A DNA stretch of 64,000 bases, from positions 62,001 through 126,000 of the forward strand of contig NZ_CP050965.1 in NCBI RefSeq assembly GCF_012273215.1. The letters are read 5' to 3'. This document shows positions 1-7,281 of the stretch, piece after piece. Every line of letters starts with the position of its first letter. The first letter of the stretch is position 1. A program made the position numbers and the translations under genes. Origin of the DNA: Gemella haemolysans (GTDB taxonomy: Bacteria; Bacillota; Bacilli; Staphylococcales; Gemellaceae). The notes below the pieces were generated by a model. That model was not told the DNA's origin, searched no databases, and worked only from the letters and a program-made list of their open reading frames with translations.

Positions 1-292
1 GAAGATTAGGAAGTTTTATGATAGGAAAATAGATATTTTTGTAACTACTACTATATTAGAACGCGGTGTGACTTTTGATTATTTAGATGTGATAATTTTT
101 GATGCAAAACATATAAATTTCACAAAGTCAGCATTAATCCAAATTTCTGGGAGAGTAGGAAGAAAGGATTATGATAATAGTGGGGATATAGTATTTTTAT
201 CAGATAAAATTAGCGGGGAGATGAAATCGGCGATTAAGGAAATAGAATACATGAATAACCTGGCTAAATATAGAAAGTTAAATAGGCGGTAG
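1..292 (+). CDS. comFA: ComFA, DNA-uptake helicase (C-terminal fragment)
   Basis: The open frame runs in from the window edge (codons start at base 2), so only about the last 97 residues are present. Superfamily 2 helicase motif V (TTTILERGVTF) and motif VI (QISGRVGRK) are visible. ComFA is the cytosolic ATPase that helps move single-stranded DNA through the competence channel in Firmicutes. The stop is 3 bases before comFC, so the two form an operon. The call rests on these motifs plus the comFC neighbour; any PriA-like helicase would share the motifs but not this context. Confidence 0.88.
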   Translation, partial: KIRKFYDRKIDIFVTTTILERGVTFDYLDVIIFDAKHINFTKSALIQISGRVGRKDYDNSGDIVFLSDKISGEMKSAIKEIEYMNNLAKYRKLNRR

Positions 293-295
293 AAT

Positions 296-892
296 ATGAA
301 TTGTAGTTTTTGTGGATCGGAAATTAGGAGTAAGTTAGGTTTCGATACAATTTTCAAAACAAGAGAAAAATTTCAACTGTGTGCTGAATGTAAGGAACAT
401 CTTGATATAAATGTGTTAGAAGTAGGAGAATACACGCTCTATTATTTCTCTGATTATGAGTTTGTCAAAGATGATATTTATTCGATAAAATATTTTGGAG
501 ATGTAGCGTGTGCGCTGAAGTTTAAAAATTTGTTTAAACAATTTCTATCTTTAAATAAGTTTGATTTGATAACGATTGTACCTGCTAATGAGATTCGGGA
601 GATTATACGTGGATTTGATCATATTGAACAGCTATGCAAAATGTGCGACATTAATTTTGAGAAGATACTAGGCTGTGAATATAGAGAAAAACAGGCGAAA
701 CTTCATAAAGAGAGAGGGGAGAATAAATACTATATTCTACCTAATGGACAAAATTTGGGAACTGTTAGAAGTATGTTGATTATTGATGATATATTTACAA
801 GTGGTAATACCTTACTAGGTTGTGCTAAAACTATAAGAGAACTTTATCCAAAGATAAATATAAGTTTTTTAACGTTATCGAAAGTAATATAA
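296..892 (+). CDS. comFC: ComFC, competence phosphoribosyltransferase-like protein
   Basis: A 198-residue protein. It has an N-terminal zinc-ribbon (CSFC near residues 3-6, CAEC near residue 33) and a C-terminal type I phosphoribosyltransferase fold with the PRPP loop LIIDDIFTSGNT. This is the ComFC/YhgH/GntX architecture. The protein is needed for DNA uptake and works with ComFA. ATG follows the comFA stop by 3 bases, so translational coupling is likely. No terminator follows directly; the next structured sequence is the MITE-like hairpin element from 975. Confidence 0.9.
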   Translation: MNCSFCGSEIRSKLGFDTIFKTREKFQLCAECKEHLDINVLEVGEYTLYYFSDYEFVKDDIYSIKYFGDVACALKFKNLFKQFLSLNKFDLITIVPANEIREIIRGFDHIEQLCKMCDINFEKILGCEYREKQAKLHKERGENKYYILPNGQNLGTVRSMLIIDDIFTSGNTLLGCAKTIRELYPKINISFLTLSKVI

Positions 893-914
893 TAATAATC
901 TGAGTATTTTTTAC

Positions 915-942
915 TTAACAACTTAGATATTTGTGGTATAAT
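915..942 (+). promoter_or_regulatory. Sigma-A promoter reading into the MITE-like element and MFS gene
   Basis: TTAACA (915-920), a 16 bp spacer, then TATAAT (937-942). Five of six -35 bases and all -10 bases match the consensus. Transcription would start near 949 and cross the hairpin element before the transporter gene at 1171, giving a structured leader of about 220 nt. Confidence 0.6.
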
Positions 943-974
943 GTTAAAGTTGATTTTAAATGTTGTCTTAGAAA

Positions 975-1150
975 GGTTGGGAGTGACTCAAAAATCGTGA
1001 TTTCGTAGAAATCGATTTTGTCGAGTCACCCCCGCAAAGTTTATTAGATATCTAAAAAGCTCTTATAAAGCGCATTTAGATATCAATAAACCACTGCGTC
1101 TATGAATTCTCATATAAATTATGTTAATTTTTAGAACTTTTGGAACAACC
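975..1150 (+). repeat. MITE-like structured repeat, copy 1
   Basis: About 176 bp with no coding capacity. It is closely similar to the reverse complement of 52931-53112. It holds two large hairpins: GGGAGTGACTC (979-989) pairs with GAGTCACCCCC near 1023-1033, and TTTATTAGATATC pairs with GATATCAATAAA (about 1040-1091). A conserved tail starting CCACTGCGTCTATGA follows. The outer ends are weak inverted repeats (AGGTTG...CAACCT). No transposase is inside, so any mobilisation would be in trans. It sits between a good promoter and the MFS gene. Confidence 0.72.
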
Positions 1151-1170
1151 TCAAATTATACAGCTAGGAG

Positions 1171-2445
1171 ATGGTTAAAACAAAAATTTTATTTTCATTT
1201 ATAATGATCGCATTAATTTTAATTTTAGTAGTTTTCTTATCTAAGAAATTTGAATTAAATAAAGATCAAATTATTATATTCTGGATATTAGTTTTATTTT
1301 GGTCGGCAATAAGTATTATTAGAGCATATAGAAAATTATATGCCATAACGCCGATTGAACAAGGGGGACTTTCGTTAACTCCTGTACTTGCTGCACAGAT
1401 TGCTGCAGGGTATGGACTTATGAGTTTAATTGTAAGGTTGCCGATGTTTTTAGCGAGTGATATTTTTAAGAGAAGAAAAATATTCGTACAGATCTCATTA
1501 TTTTTACTAATTGTAACATCGTTTTTAGTTGCATTTAACGGAAGTTATGTGACGTTATACCTATCTTCATTATCTTTAGGTATAAGTGCAACAATGCTTG
1601 CCTTATTTAATGTTATTTTCTCAGAAACATTTTCGAGAGATAAGGCTGCGGTATCAGTTTCGATATTATCTGTAGCACCGTTATTAGCTGAATTTATCGC
1701 TGCACCGATACAATATGTTTTCACTATGAATACATATAAACACTTTGATTATATGTGGATAGTAGCGGGAGTTATAGCGGTAGTAACGTTCATATTATCA
1801 TTTATGATGAAAGATTATCGCCCAATCGATAGTGATTTCTCATTTGATAAAGTAAAAGTAGTAATTAAGCATAAGAGTTTTATTTATATTTGTTTATTAG
1901 CATTGTTACTTTCATTTATTAAATTCTCAACAAGTGGAGCTAATATGATAGCTTATGGTAAAACAGAGCTAAACATGACGCCACTTATGCTTGCGTATAT
2001 GGATGCAGTCTTTGCTGTCCCTCAGCTCATTGCAGGGGTTCTTGTGGGAGTGTATTTCACTAGAAAATGGGGTATTCAAAAAACCTTATTATTCTTATTA
2101 GGGTGTTCATTAGCATTCTACGTAATAGCACTGTATGTAAATAATCCGTATGTTATTTATTTCAGTTATATTCTTAACGGATTAGGGTATGGAGGTGCAT
2201 ATAACGCACTTATTTCACTTGCTATGCAATATTTTGATAGAGAATACCGCAATGTAAGTATGGGGATATATCAAGCATTCTTCGCATTAGGAATTTATTA
2301 CGGAGATTATGTTTATGTTTGGATTGCTAAAAATGTTAAAAATGGTCTATTTGGTTTCACGCAAAGTAAAGCAATATTCTTGATAGTAATAGGAATAACT
2401 ATAGTAAGTATGCTTATGGTTAAAATCAAAGTTAGAGATAATTAA
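1171..2445 (+). CDS. Major facilitator superfamily transporter
   Basis: A 424-residue integral membrane protein with about 12 hydrophobic segments, beginning with a membrane helix after MVKTK. The short basic loop SDIFKRRK near residue 105 sits where MFS proteins carry their A-motif. The substrate is not evident. The only in-frame ATG lies directly after a TAGGAG (1165-1170) with no spacer, and an in-frame stop just upstream rules out a longer product, so the ribosome-binding arrangement is unusual. The leader carries the MITE-like element. Its natural terminator now lies beyond the IS at 2452-3964. Confidence 0.8.
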   Translation: MVKTKILFSFIMIALILILVVFLSKKFELNKDQIIIFWILVLFWSAISIIRAYRKLYAITPIEQGGLSLTPVLAAQIAAGYGLMSLIVRLPMFLASDIFKRRKIFVQISLFLLIVTSFLVAFNGSYVTLYLSSLSLGISATMLALFNVIFSETFSRDKAAVSVSILSVAPLLAEFIAAPIQYVFTMNTYKHFDYMWIVAGVIAVVTFILSFMMKDYRPIDSDFSFDKVKVVIKHKSFIYICLLALLLSFIKFSTSGANMIAYGKTELNMTPLMLAYMDAVFAVPQLIAGVLVGVYFTRKWGIQKTLLFLLGCSLAFYVIALYVNNPYVIYFSYILNGLGYGGAYNALISLAMQYFDREYRNVSMGIYQAFFALGIYYGDYVYVWIAKNVKNGLFGFTQSKAIFLIVIGITIVSMLMVKIKVRDN

Positions 2446-2451
2446 AAAAAG
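2444..2451. repeat. Target-site duplication, left copy (AAAAAAAG)
   Basis: These eight bases directly before the IS are repeated exactly at 3965-3972 after it. Eight base pairs is the usual ISL3-family duplication length. The left copy overlaps the last two bases of the MFS stop codon. Confidence 0.85.
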
Positions 2452-3964
2452 GGCTCTTTGTCAAATTCGGGGCATGGAGAAAAATAGGAAATGAAATCTA
2501 GGCAGCATTTTGCTGCTTAGATTTTTTCTTGTTTTCTTTAAGTTTGACATTATTTTTATACTCAGAAACAAATAATCTAGACATAATTAAAATGCGTAAT
2601 CTGAAATTACTAAAGCTAGAATATCCATAAGATACTCTCTTTAGTAGTTTTATTTTATTATTAAATCCTTCTAATGGACCATTAGAATACTTATATTTAA
2701 CAGCATTAAGCATATACTCTTTGTGCTTTTTCATAGTATTTATAGCTTTAGATACACCTTTAGATAATCCTCTAGTATCCATATCTATATACTTCTCTAA
2801 TTCTACAGAATCTTTAGCCTTAATAGCTTCTCTTATCTCATGCACTCTCTCATAGCTAGGTGTAAATTCATCATCTATAGCTAATATATAATCTAATACT
2901 TCTTTTCTAGTTACATAGCGTTTAAAGCTTCTAGAATAGAATGTTTTTGTTGAATTTACTTTATCTCTATCTTCTAATATTACTTTCCAGAAGTTCTTTA
3001 AAATAGTGTAAGTAGAACTTTTTTTATTCTTATATTGGTTCATTAGTTTTATTCTAGCTTTATTTAATTCTCTATTAATATTTTGTACCATATGGAATCT
3101 ATCTATAATTATTTTAGCGTTAGGAAACATCTCTCTAATCATATTCATATAAGGAGGGTAAATATCTATACAGATTGTTTTTACTTTCTTTCTTACTTTC
3201 CTTGGATATCTCATAAAGTACTGTTTTAATATATGTTGAGTTCTTCCATCTACAATATCTATAAAATCATGTGTTTTAGCATCTAAGAATACGAAGCTCA
3301 TTCCATTTTTACTGTCTTTAGTTGACTTTATCTCATCAAAACATAGGTGTTCTGGTAGGTTTGAATGAGTCTTAATTTCTACGGCTTCTCTACATGATTT
3401 CATTACTCTTACTACTGTAGATACTGATACATTACTTAATTCAGCTATATCTTTAAATGATATTGTCTTAGAAAGATTCTTCATAATGTGAAATATAAGA
3501 TTTTTAGATATACTGCAGTGTTTTTGTACAAATAATGTTTCAGCACAAAACTTAGAATTACATTCTTTACATTTAAAGCGTTGTTTCTTTAATCGTAGAT
3601 ATGTAGGGCATTCTGATATCTTTAATAAAGCTACTTTTAATGGATCTGTGAATCCATTTTTAACTATATTATTTCCTTCTTTTATACAACCACAGTTTGT
3701 ACAACACTTTGGATTGTATGATAAAGTCCCATGAAATACGAATGTATCTTGACCGTCTACATTAATTAAATCAAGTTTATCATCCATAGTTATATTTTGG
3801 TCTTTTATTAATAGTAAATTTGTGATAAAATTAGACATGACAAATATCCTTTCTTAGTTAATTATTTTTCTACACTTTAATTATATTGGGTATTTGTCTT
3901 TTTGTATATAAAAATTGAAATCCGGGGCTGGAATTTTTCCATGCCCCGGATTTAGTATACAACC
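2452..3964 (-). mobile_element. ISL3-family insertion sequence, complete
   Basis: A 1513 bp element. The left end reads GGCTCTTTGTCAAATTCGGG; the right end, read inward, is GGTTGTATACTAAATCCGGG. Both then share GCATGGA and an A-rich stretch, giving imperfect terminal inverted repeats of about 30 bp. It encodes one intact transposase and is flanked by an exact 8 bp duplication, so it looks recent and potentially active. Confidence 0.9.
2498..3838 (-). CDS. tnp: ISL3-family transposase
   Basis: A 446-residue protein filling the IS. The N-terminal zinc finger has CCTNCGC and CKECNSKFC. A helix-turn-helix region (SFKDIAELSNVSVSTVVRVM) follows. The DDE-type core includes FDEIKS, CIDIYPPYM and IIDRFHMVQNINRELN, and the C-terminus has GPLEGFNNKIKLLKR, typical of ISL3 (DDE_Tnp_ISL3). 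No frameshift is seen. It is convergent with the MFS gene. Confidence 0.93.
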   Translation of the reverse strand: MSNFITNLLLIKDQNITMDDKLDLINVDGQDTFVFHGTLSYNPKCCTNCGCIKEGNNIVKNGFTDPLKVALLKISECPTYLRLKKQRFKCKECNSKFCAETLFVQKHCSISKNLIFHIMKNLSKTISFKDIAELSNVSVSTVVRVMKSCREAVEIKTHSNLPEHLCFDEIKSTKDSKNGMSFVFLDAKTHDFIDIVDGRTQHILKQYFMRYPRKVRKKVKTICIDIYPPYMNMIREMFPNAKIIIDRFHMVQNINRELNKARIKLMNQYKNKKSSTYTILKNFWKVILEDRDKVNSTKTFYSRSFKRYVTRKEVLDYILAIDDEFTPSYERVHEIREAIKAKDSVELEKYIDMDTRGLSKGVSKAINTMKKHKEYMLNAVKYKYSNGPLEGFNNKIKLLKRVSYGYSSFSNFRLRILIMSRLFVSEYKNNVKLKENKKKSKQQNAA

Positions 3965-3972
3965 AAAAAAAG
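3965..3972. repeat. Target-site duplication, right copy (AAAAAAAG)
   Basis: This is the exact copy of 2444-2451. The seven As are the A-tract side of the terminator that follows, which shows that the IS landed inside that terminator. Confidence 0.85.
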
Positions 3973-4003
3973 TTGATTCACGATTTTGTGAATCAACTTT
4001 TTT
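3965..4003. terminator. Bidirectional terminator split from the MFS gene by the IS
   Basis: Perfect 10 bp stem GTTGATTCAC (3972-3981) / GTGAATCAAC (3988-3997), loop GATTTT, with an A-tract before and a T-tract after. It still serves the minus-strand SH3b gene. For the MFS gene it now lies about 1.5 kb downstream. Confidence 0.85.
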
Positions 4004-4015
4004 GTTTTGAATCTA

Positions 4016-4930
4016 TTATCCGATTAGGTCGGCTCTAATCCAACCATTACTTCCTCCGTATGAAACATAAGCCCATGCTTCACCTTCTGAGTTCACTTCG
4101 ATATAGTGTTGGTAAACAGAACGTCCTACTGGAATAGTAGTAATGATACTACTTGAGTCGTTAGAAGAACTTCTTAAGTTAACCCCAGCTGATGGTTTAA
4201 CATAAGCTGTACGCTCATCACTACGACGACTTCTAGAACTTGAAGAGCTAGAAGCTGAAGGTCTAGAAGAACTTTCTTTAACGATGATAGTTTCTTTTTC
4301 TTTAGCTTTTTCGTTTAAACCATTAACAGTGAATGTACGTTTAAATTCTCCTGTTGTTTTAAGTTTTAATTTGTTTACTGTATTTTTATTTAATGAAATA
4401 GTTACTTCTACTTTGTCACCATTTTTTAAATTGCTTTGTTTATCAAATGAAATATCTGGGTTTGATAATAAGTTTGAGATTTCTGCATTTGAGTTATCAA
4501 CTTCAGGAACTTTTTTGATATCAACTTCAGGTTTTCCTTCACCTTCAGCACCATATGTTACGAAGTTTACTTCATATGTAGCTAAGTCGATAACATTTTC
4601 TTTTTTCAAGAATTTATTATAACCGAAGTATAATCCTACAACTAGTACTATAAAAGTGATGATAGCTGTTAATACAACTGGGATAATACTTTTCTTTTTC
4701 TCTTTAGGTTCTTCCATATACATAGGAGGAACGTTATAGTTTTGTTGTTGGTTATTATAATCTTGAGGTTGTTGATACTGTGTGTTTTGGTATTGAGTGT
4801 TTTGATATTGTTGATCATAACCTTGATTATTGTATTGAGTGTTATCCATATTTGGATCGTAATTGTAGTTAGGATCAAAATTTTGATTATTGAAGTTTTG
4901 GTTGTTTGGACCTTGACTATTTCTATTCAT
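4016..4930 (-). CDS. Membrane protein: Q/N/Y-rich cytoplasmic tail, one TM, SH3b domain
   Basis: 304 residues. Residues 1-75 are low-complexity and rich in N, Q and Y (repeated NTQYQ). A basic KEKKK stretch precedes one membrane helix near 83-104. Outside the membrane comes a domain around residues 115-215 (from DLATYEVNF to FKRTFTVNGL), a Ser-rich linker, and a C-terminal bacterial SH3 domain (VNLRSSSNDSS ... GWIRADLIG) likely to bind the cell wall. The 115-215 domain is clearly related to residues 200-300 of the product of 11100-12443. It lies 25 bp downstream of the VanY-like gene, likely co-transcribed with it. Function is unknown; a cell-surface role is inferred. Confidence 0.8.
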   Translation of the reverse strand: MNRNSQGPNNQNFNNQNFDPNYNYDPNMDNTQYNNQGYDQQYQNTQYQNTQYQQPQDYNNQQQNYNVPPMYMEEPKEKKKSIIPVVLTAIITFIVLVVGLYFGYNKFLKKENVIDLATYEVNFVTYGAEGEGKPEVDIKKVPEVDNSNAEISNLLSNPDISFDKQSNLKNGDKVEVTISLNKNTVNKLKLKTTGEFKRTFTVNGLNEKAKEKETIIVKESSSRPSASSSSSSRSRRSDERTAYVKPSAGVNLRSSSNDSSSIITTIPVGRSVYQHYIEVNSEGEAWAYVSYGGSNGWIRADLIG

Positions 4931-4955
4931 TTAATTCTCCTTTTTTAATAATATT

Positions 4956-5720
4956 TTAGTTAGCGTAATCTCCACCAGGAGCGTTTAAATACTCTTCAAG
5001 TGAAATATTTTTTTCGTGGATTGTTTTAGCGATGTCTTCTCCAACGTAACGGATATGCCAACTTTCTTCCATATAACCAGTCTTATCTACGAATTCTGGT
5101 TTGTATCTAACGATATATCCATATTTATGTGCGTTATTTGCCAACCATTCAGCAGCCTTTTTACTGGCTTCGTTAGTTCCGTCTGATCCTAGTAGTTGAC
5201 CTTGATTGTCGATAAGGTCGAATACTAAACCAGTTTGGTGTTCGCTGTATCCAGGACGAGCAGAGAATCTATCTGCTTCTTGTTTTCCATGAGCAGCTAC
5301 ATAATTATTGTAAAGCCCAGCTTGAGTATCGTAAGCTCTGAAACCTGATACTTGGTTAGAAACGTTAAGTCCTAATGCTTGAGCATCAGCAATAAGCTTA
5401 TTGACTTTTTGTCGAGCTGTAGGATCTTCTCCAGGATTATAATTAGCAGGTAGTGGATGTTTTTTGTTAGCTAAAATAATACCGTTGATAACTGTAGGTT
5501 TAGTAACAGTTTCTGGAGTTTTACCCATAGTTGATGATTCATTCTCACCGTTTTTATTTTTATCGTCCTCTTTATTAGTAGAAGTTTTAGAATCCTGTTT
5601 TTGATTAGAAGAATTAGGAGTTGTTGCTTTATCATCTTTAGTTAAATAATAAAAACCACCTAAAGCGACAGTTAAAACTACTAAAGTAACTGTAACGATA
5701 GTAATAATATATTTTTTCAT
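4956..5720 (-). CDS. VanY-type D-alanyl-D-alanine carboxypeptidase (M15B)
   Basis: 254 residues: an N-terminal membrane anchor (about 4-26, no lipobox Cys), a polar linker, and an M15B peptidase domain (about 85-245). Zinc-site motifs are visible: SEHQTGLVFD (His and Asp) and ESWHIRYVG (His), with the family sequence SGFRAYDTQ. It is expected to trim the terminal D-Ala from peptidoglycan stem peptides outside the cell. Nothing nearby suggests vancomycin resistance (no vanH, vanA or vanS), so housekeeping wall remodelling is more likely. First gene of a two-gene operon. Confidence 0.88.
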   Translation of the reverse strand: MKKYIITIVTVTLVVLTVALGGFYYLTKDDKATTPNSSNQKQDSKTSTNKEDDKNKNGENESSTMGKTPETVTKPTVINGIILANKKHPLPANYNPGEDPTARQKVNKLIADAQALGLNVSNQVSGFRAYDTQAGLYNNYVAAHGKQEADRFSARPGYSEHQTGLVFDLIDNQGQLLGSDGTNEASKKAAEWLANNAHKYGYIVRYKPEFVDKTGYMEESWHIRYVGEDIAKTIHEKNISLEEYLNAPGGDYAN

Positions 5721-6277
5721 AAAAAAATAACCCTTTCTTTAAGTATAATAAATGCATTCAATTCATAATATTAATGCAAAAAAAATATAAATACTAATTT
5801 AAATATAGCTCTTATTAAATATGATAAGTTGAATAGGGGTTTTTGTCAATTATAAACAATGTTTAAATTGAAATTTTATAATAAATATAAGATAAATAGT
5901 ATTTGGTAGATATTTGTATGAGACGATTAATTTCTATAGAGAAAACGTAAAGTAGGAGTAAAAAGAAAATAGATAGAATTATTTGGAAAGGGAATAGATT
6001 CGTGTATTTCTTATTTAAAGTATTTAGAATAGCAGTAGGTTTGTGAAGTGCTATAGGGATGAAAGATTCAATGAAAACTAATAAAGGAATTCAGTGAATA
6101 ATAATATCTATAATACTTATAATTAAATATATATGAGTCTAGAACATTTTCTAGCCAATAGTTCTAATATTTTTATTTTCCTTTAAAAAAACTGGGAAAT
6201 TTGATATAATAATAAAGATACCTATATAGTTAGAGTTGCTTTTAAGGGTATTATAAAAACGAAAAAGGAGTGTTAAT
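5721..6277. other. 557 bp intergenic region, mostly without recognisable features
   Basis: AT-rich gap between divergent genes. It must hold the vanY-like promoter on the minus strand and the yybS promoter near its right end (6182-6210). The frame starting at 5918 resembles protein but has in-frame stops at 5948 and 6044, so it may be a decayed short gene or chance. No RNA structure was recognised. Confidence 0.5.
6182..6210 (+). promoter_or_regulatory. Candidate promoter of the yybS-gdpP-rplI-dnaB operon
   Basis: Weak -35 TTTAAA (6182-6187), 17 bp spacer, and consensus -10 TATAAT (6205-6210), about 60 bp before the TTG start of yybS. Confidence 0.45.
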
Positions 6278-7279
6278 TTGGATAATAACATTTCAGATTT
6301 ATTGACAAAAGAAATTGCAAAAGCAATGTTAAATAGATTTTTCTTTAAAGAACCTAGTAATTTAAAAATATTTGCATATTCAGTTGGATATATATTATTA
6401 ATATTATTAGGAACATTACTAAATATCGAAATTGTTGCAGCATTTCTTTCTGTGTTTCCTCTTACATACGTACTTGGAGCTAAAGGATTAAAATTGTATC
6501 TTCCGTTGATTGTTTCAGGGGGGATAATATTAGCACTGTTAGGATCTCCAATAATGATGTTTTGGTTTGGGATTCACATGGTTGTTGCATATATAATATA
6601 TAAAACTATAGATTTACGTTTATCAAAGTTATTTTTAGTGGTAGCAATAGCGACAGTATTATTTTTAGGAATTGCTATATATGTATTTTTATCTATAAGA
6701 TTAGGTAATATAACTATAGATAGTAAACAAATTTTGGAGTTTATTAATAACTATGTAAATTCAATGGTAGAGATGAATCAAAATGTAGATAAAAATTTAG
6801 TTTTGGAGAGTTTCTCAAGCATGCAAAGAACATTTCCAGTAACTTTATTCATAATGTTGTTTGTATATAGTTTATTAATGGTACAATATACACTTTCTTT
6901 ATTGGCTAGAGAATATGTGATTATTCCAGCTTTTCCGAGATTTAGTCGCGTAACATTAAGCCCGAAAAGTGGCTATATTTACATCGGAGTTTCTTTAATT
7001 ACATTGTTATTTGAGATGGGATTAGATGAAAATAAATATAGTTTCTGGAATATATTGTTCCAAAATATATCAGGTGTACTAGCATTAGCATTTATTCTAA
7101 ATGGTTTGTTTACAGCATATTTCTTTATCGAACAAAAAACTAAGAATAAGGTCACTATAGCAAAACCAATCGCATTTGTTTTAATGTTAATCTTCAGTCC
7201 AATTTTTGAATTACTTGGATTTATAGATAGTATATTCAAATTAAGAGAAGGTTATATCATTATGAAGAAGGGGGAATAG
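6278..7279 (+). CDS. yybS: YybS-like membrane protein (DUF2232)
   Basis: A 333-residue multi-pass membrane protein with about 8 hydrophobic segments, matching the DUF2232/YybS family in pattern and in position directly before gdpP. It starts at TTG: AAAAAGGAG lies 7 bases upstream, and no ATG fits that spacing. The stop is 2 bases before gdpP, so translation is probably coupled. The biochemical role is unknown. Confidence 0.82.
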   Translation: MDNNISDLLTKEIAKAMLNRFFFKEPSNLKIFAYSVGYILLILLGTLLNIEIVAAFLSVFPLTYVLGAKGLKLYLPLIVSGGIILALLGSPIMMFWFGIHMVVAYIIYKTIDLRLSKLFLVVAIATVLFLGIAIYVFLSIRLGNITIDSKQILEFINNYVNSMVEMNQNVDKNLVLESFSSMQRTFPVTLFIMLFVYSLLMVQYTLSLLAREYVIIPAFPRFSRVTLSPKSGYIYIGVSLITLLFEMGLDENKYSFWNILFQNISGVLALAFILNGLFTAYFFIEQKTKNKVTIAKPIAFVLMLIFSPIFELLGFIDSIFKLREGYIIMKKGE

Positions 7280-7281
7280 AT

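Noticed and set aside
4284-4948. Plus-strand frames opposite the SH3b protein gene
   Set aside because: Hydrophobic Leu/Ile/Val composition mirrors the N/Q-rich coding strand; no RBS.
4956-5720. VanY-like gene considered as part of a vancomycin-resistance cluster
   Set aside because: No vanR, vanS, vanH, vanA or vanX is near. The VanZ-like gene is over 50 kb away. Stand-alone VanY and VanZ homologues are common.
5918-6120. A frame starting MRRLISIEK and continuing through VYFLFKVFRIAVGL with in-frame stops, which would read on if UGA were Trp
   Set aside because: It also has a TAA at 5948, there is no RBS, and the rest of the window uses UGA as stop in the usual way. Best seen as chance or an old remnant.
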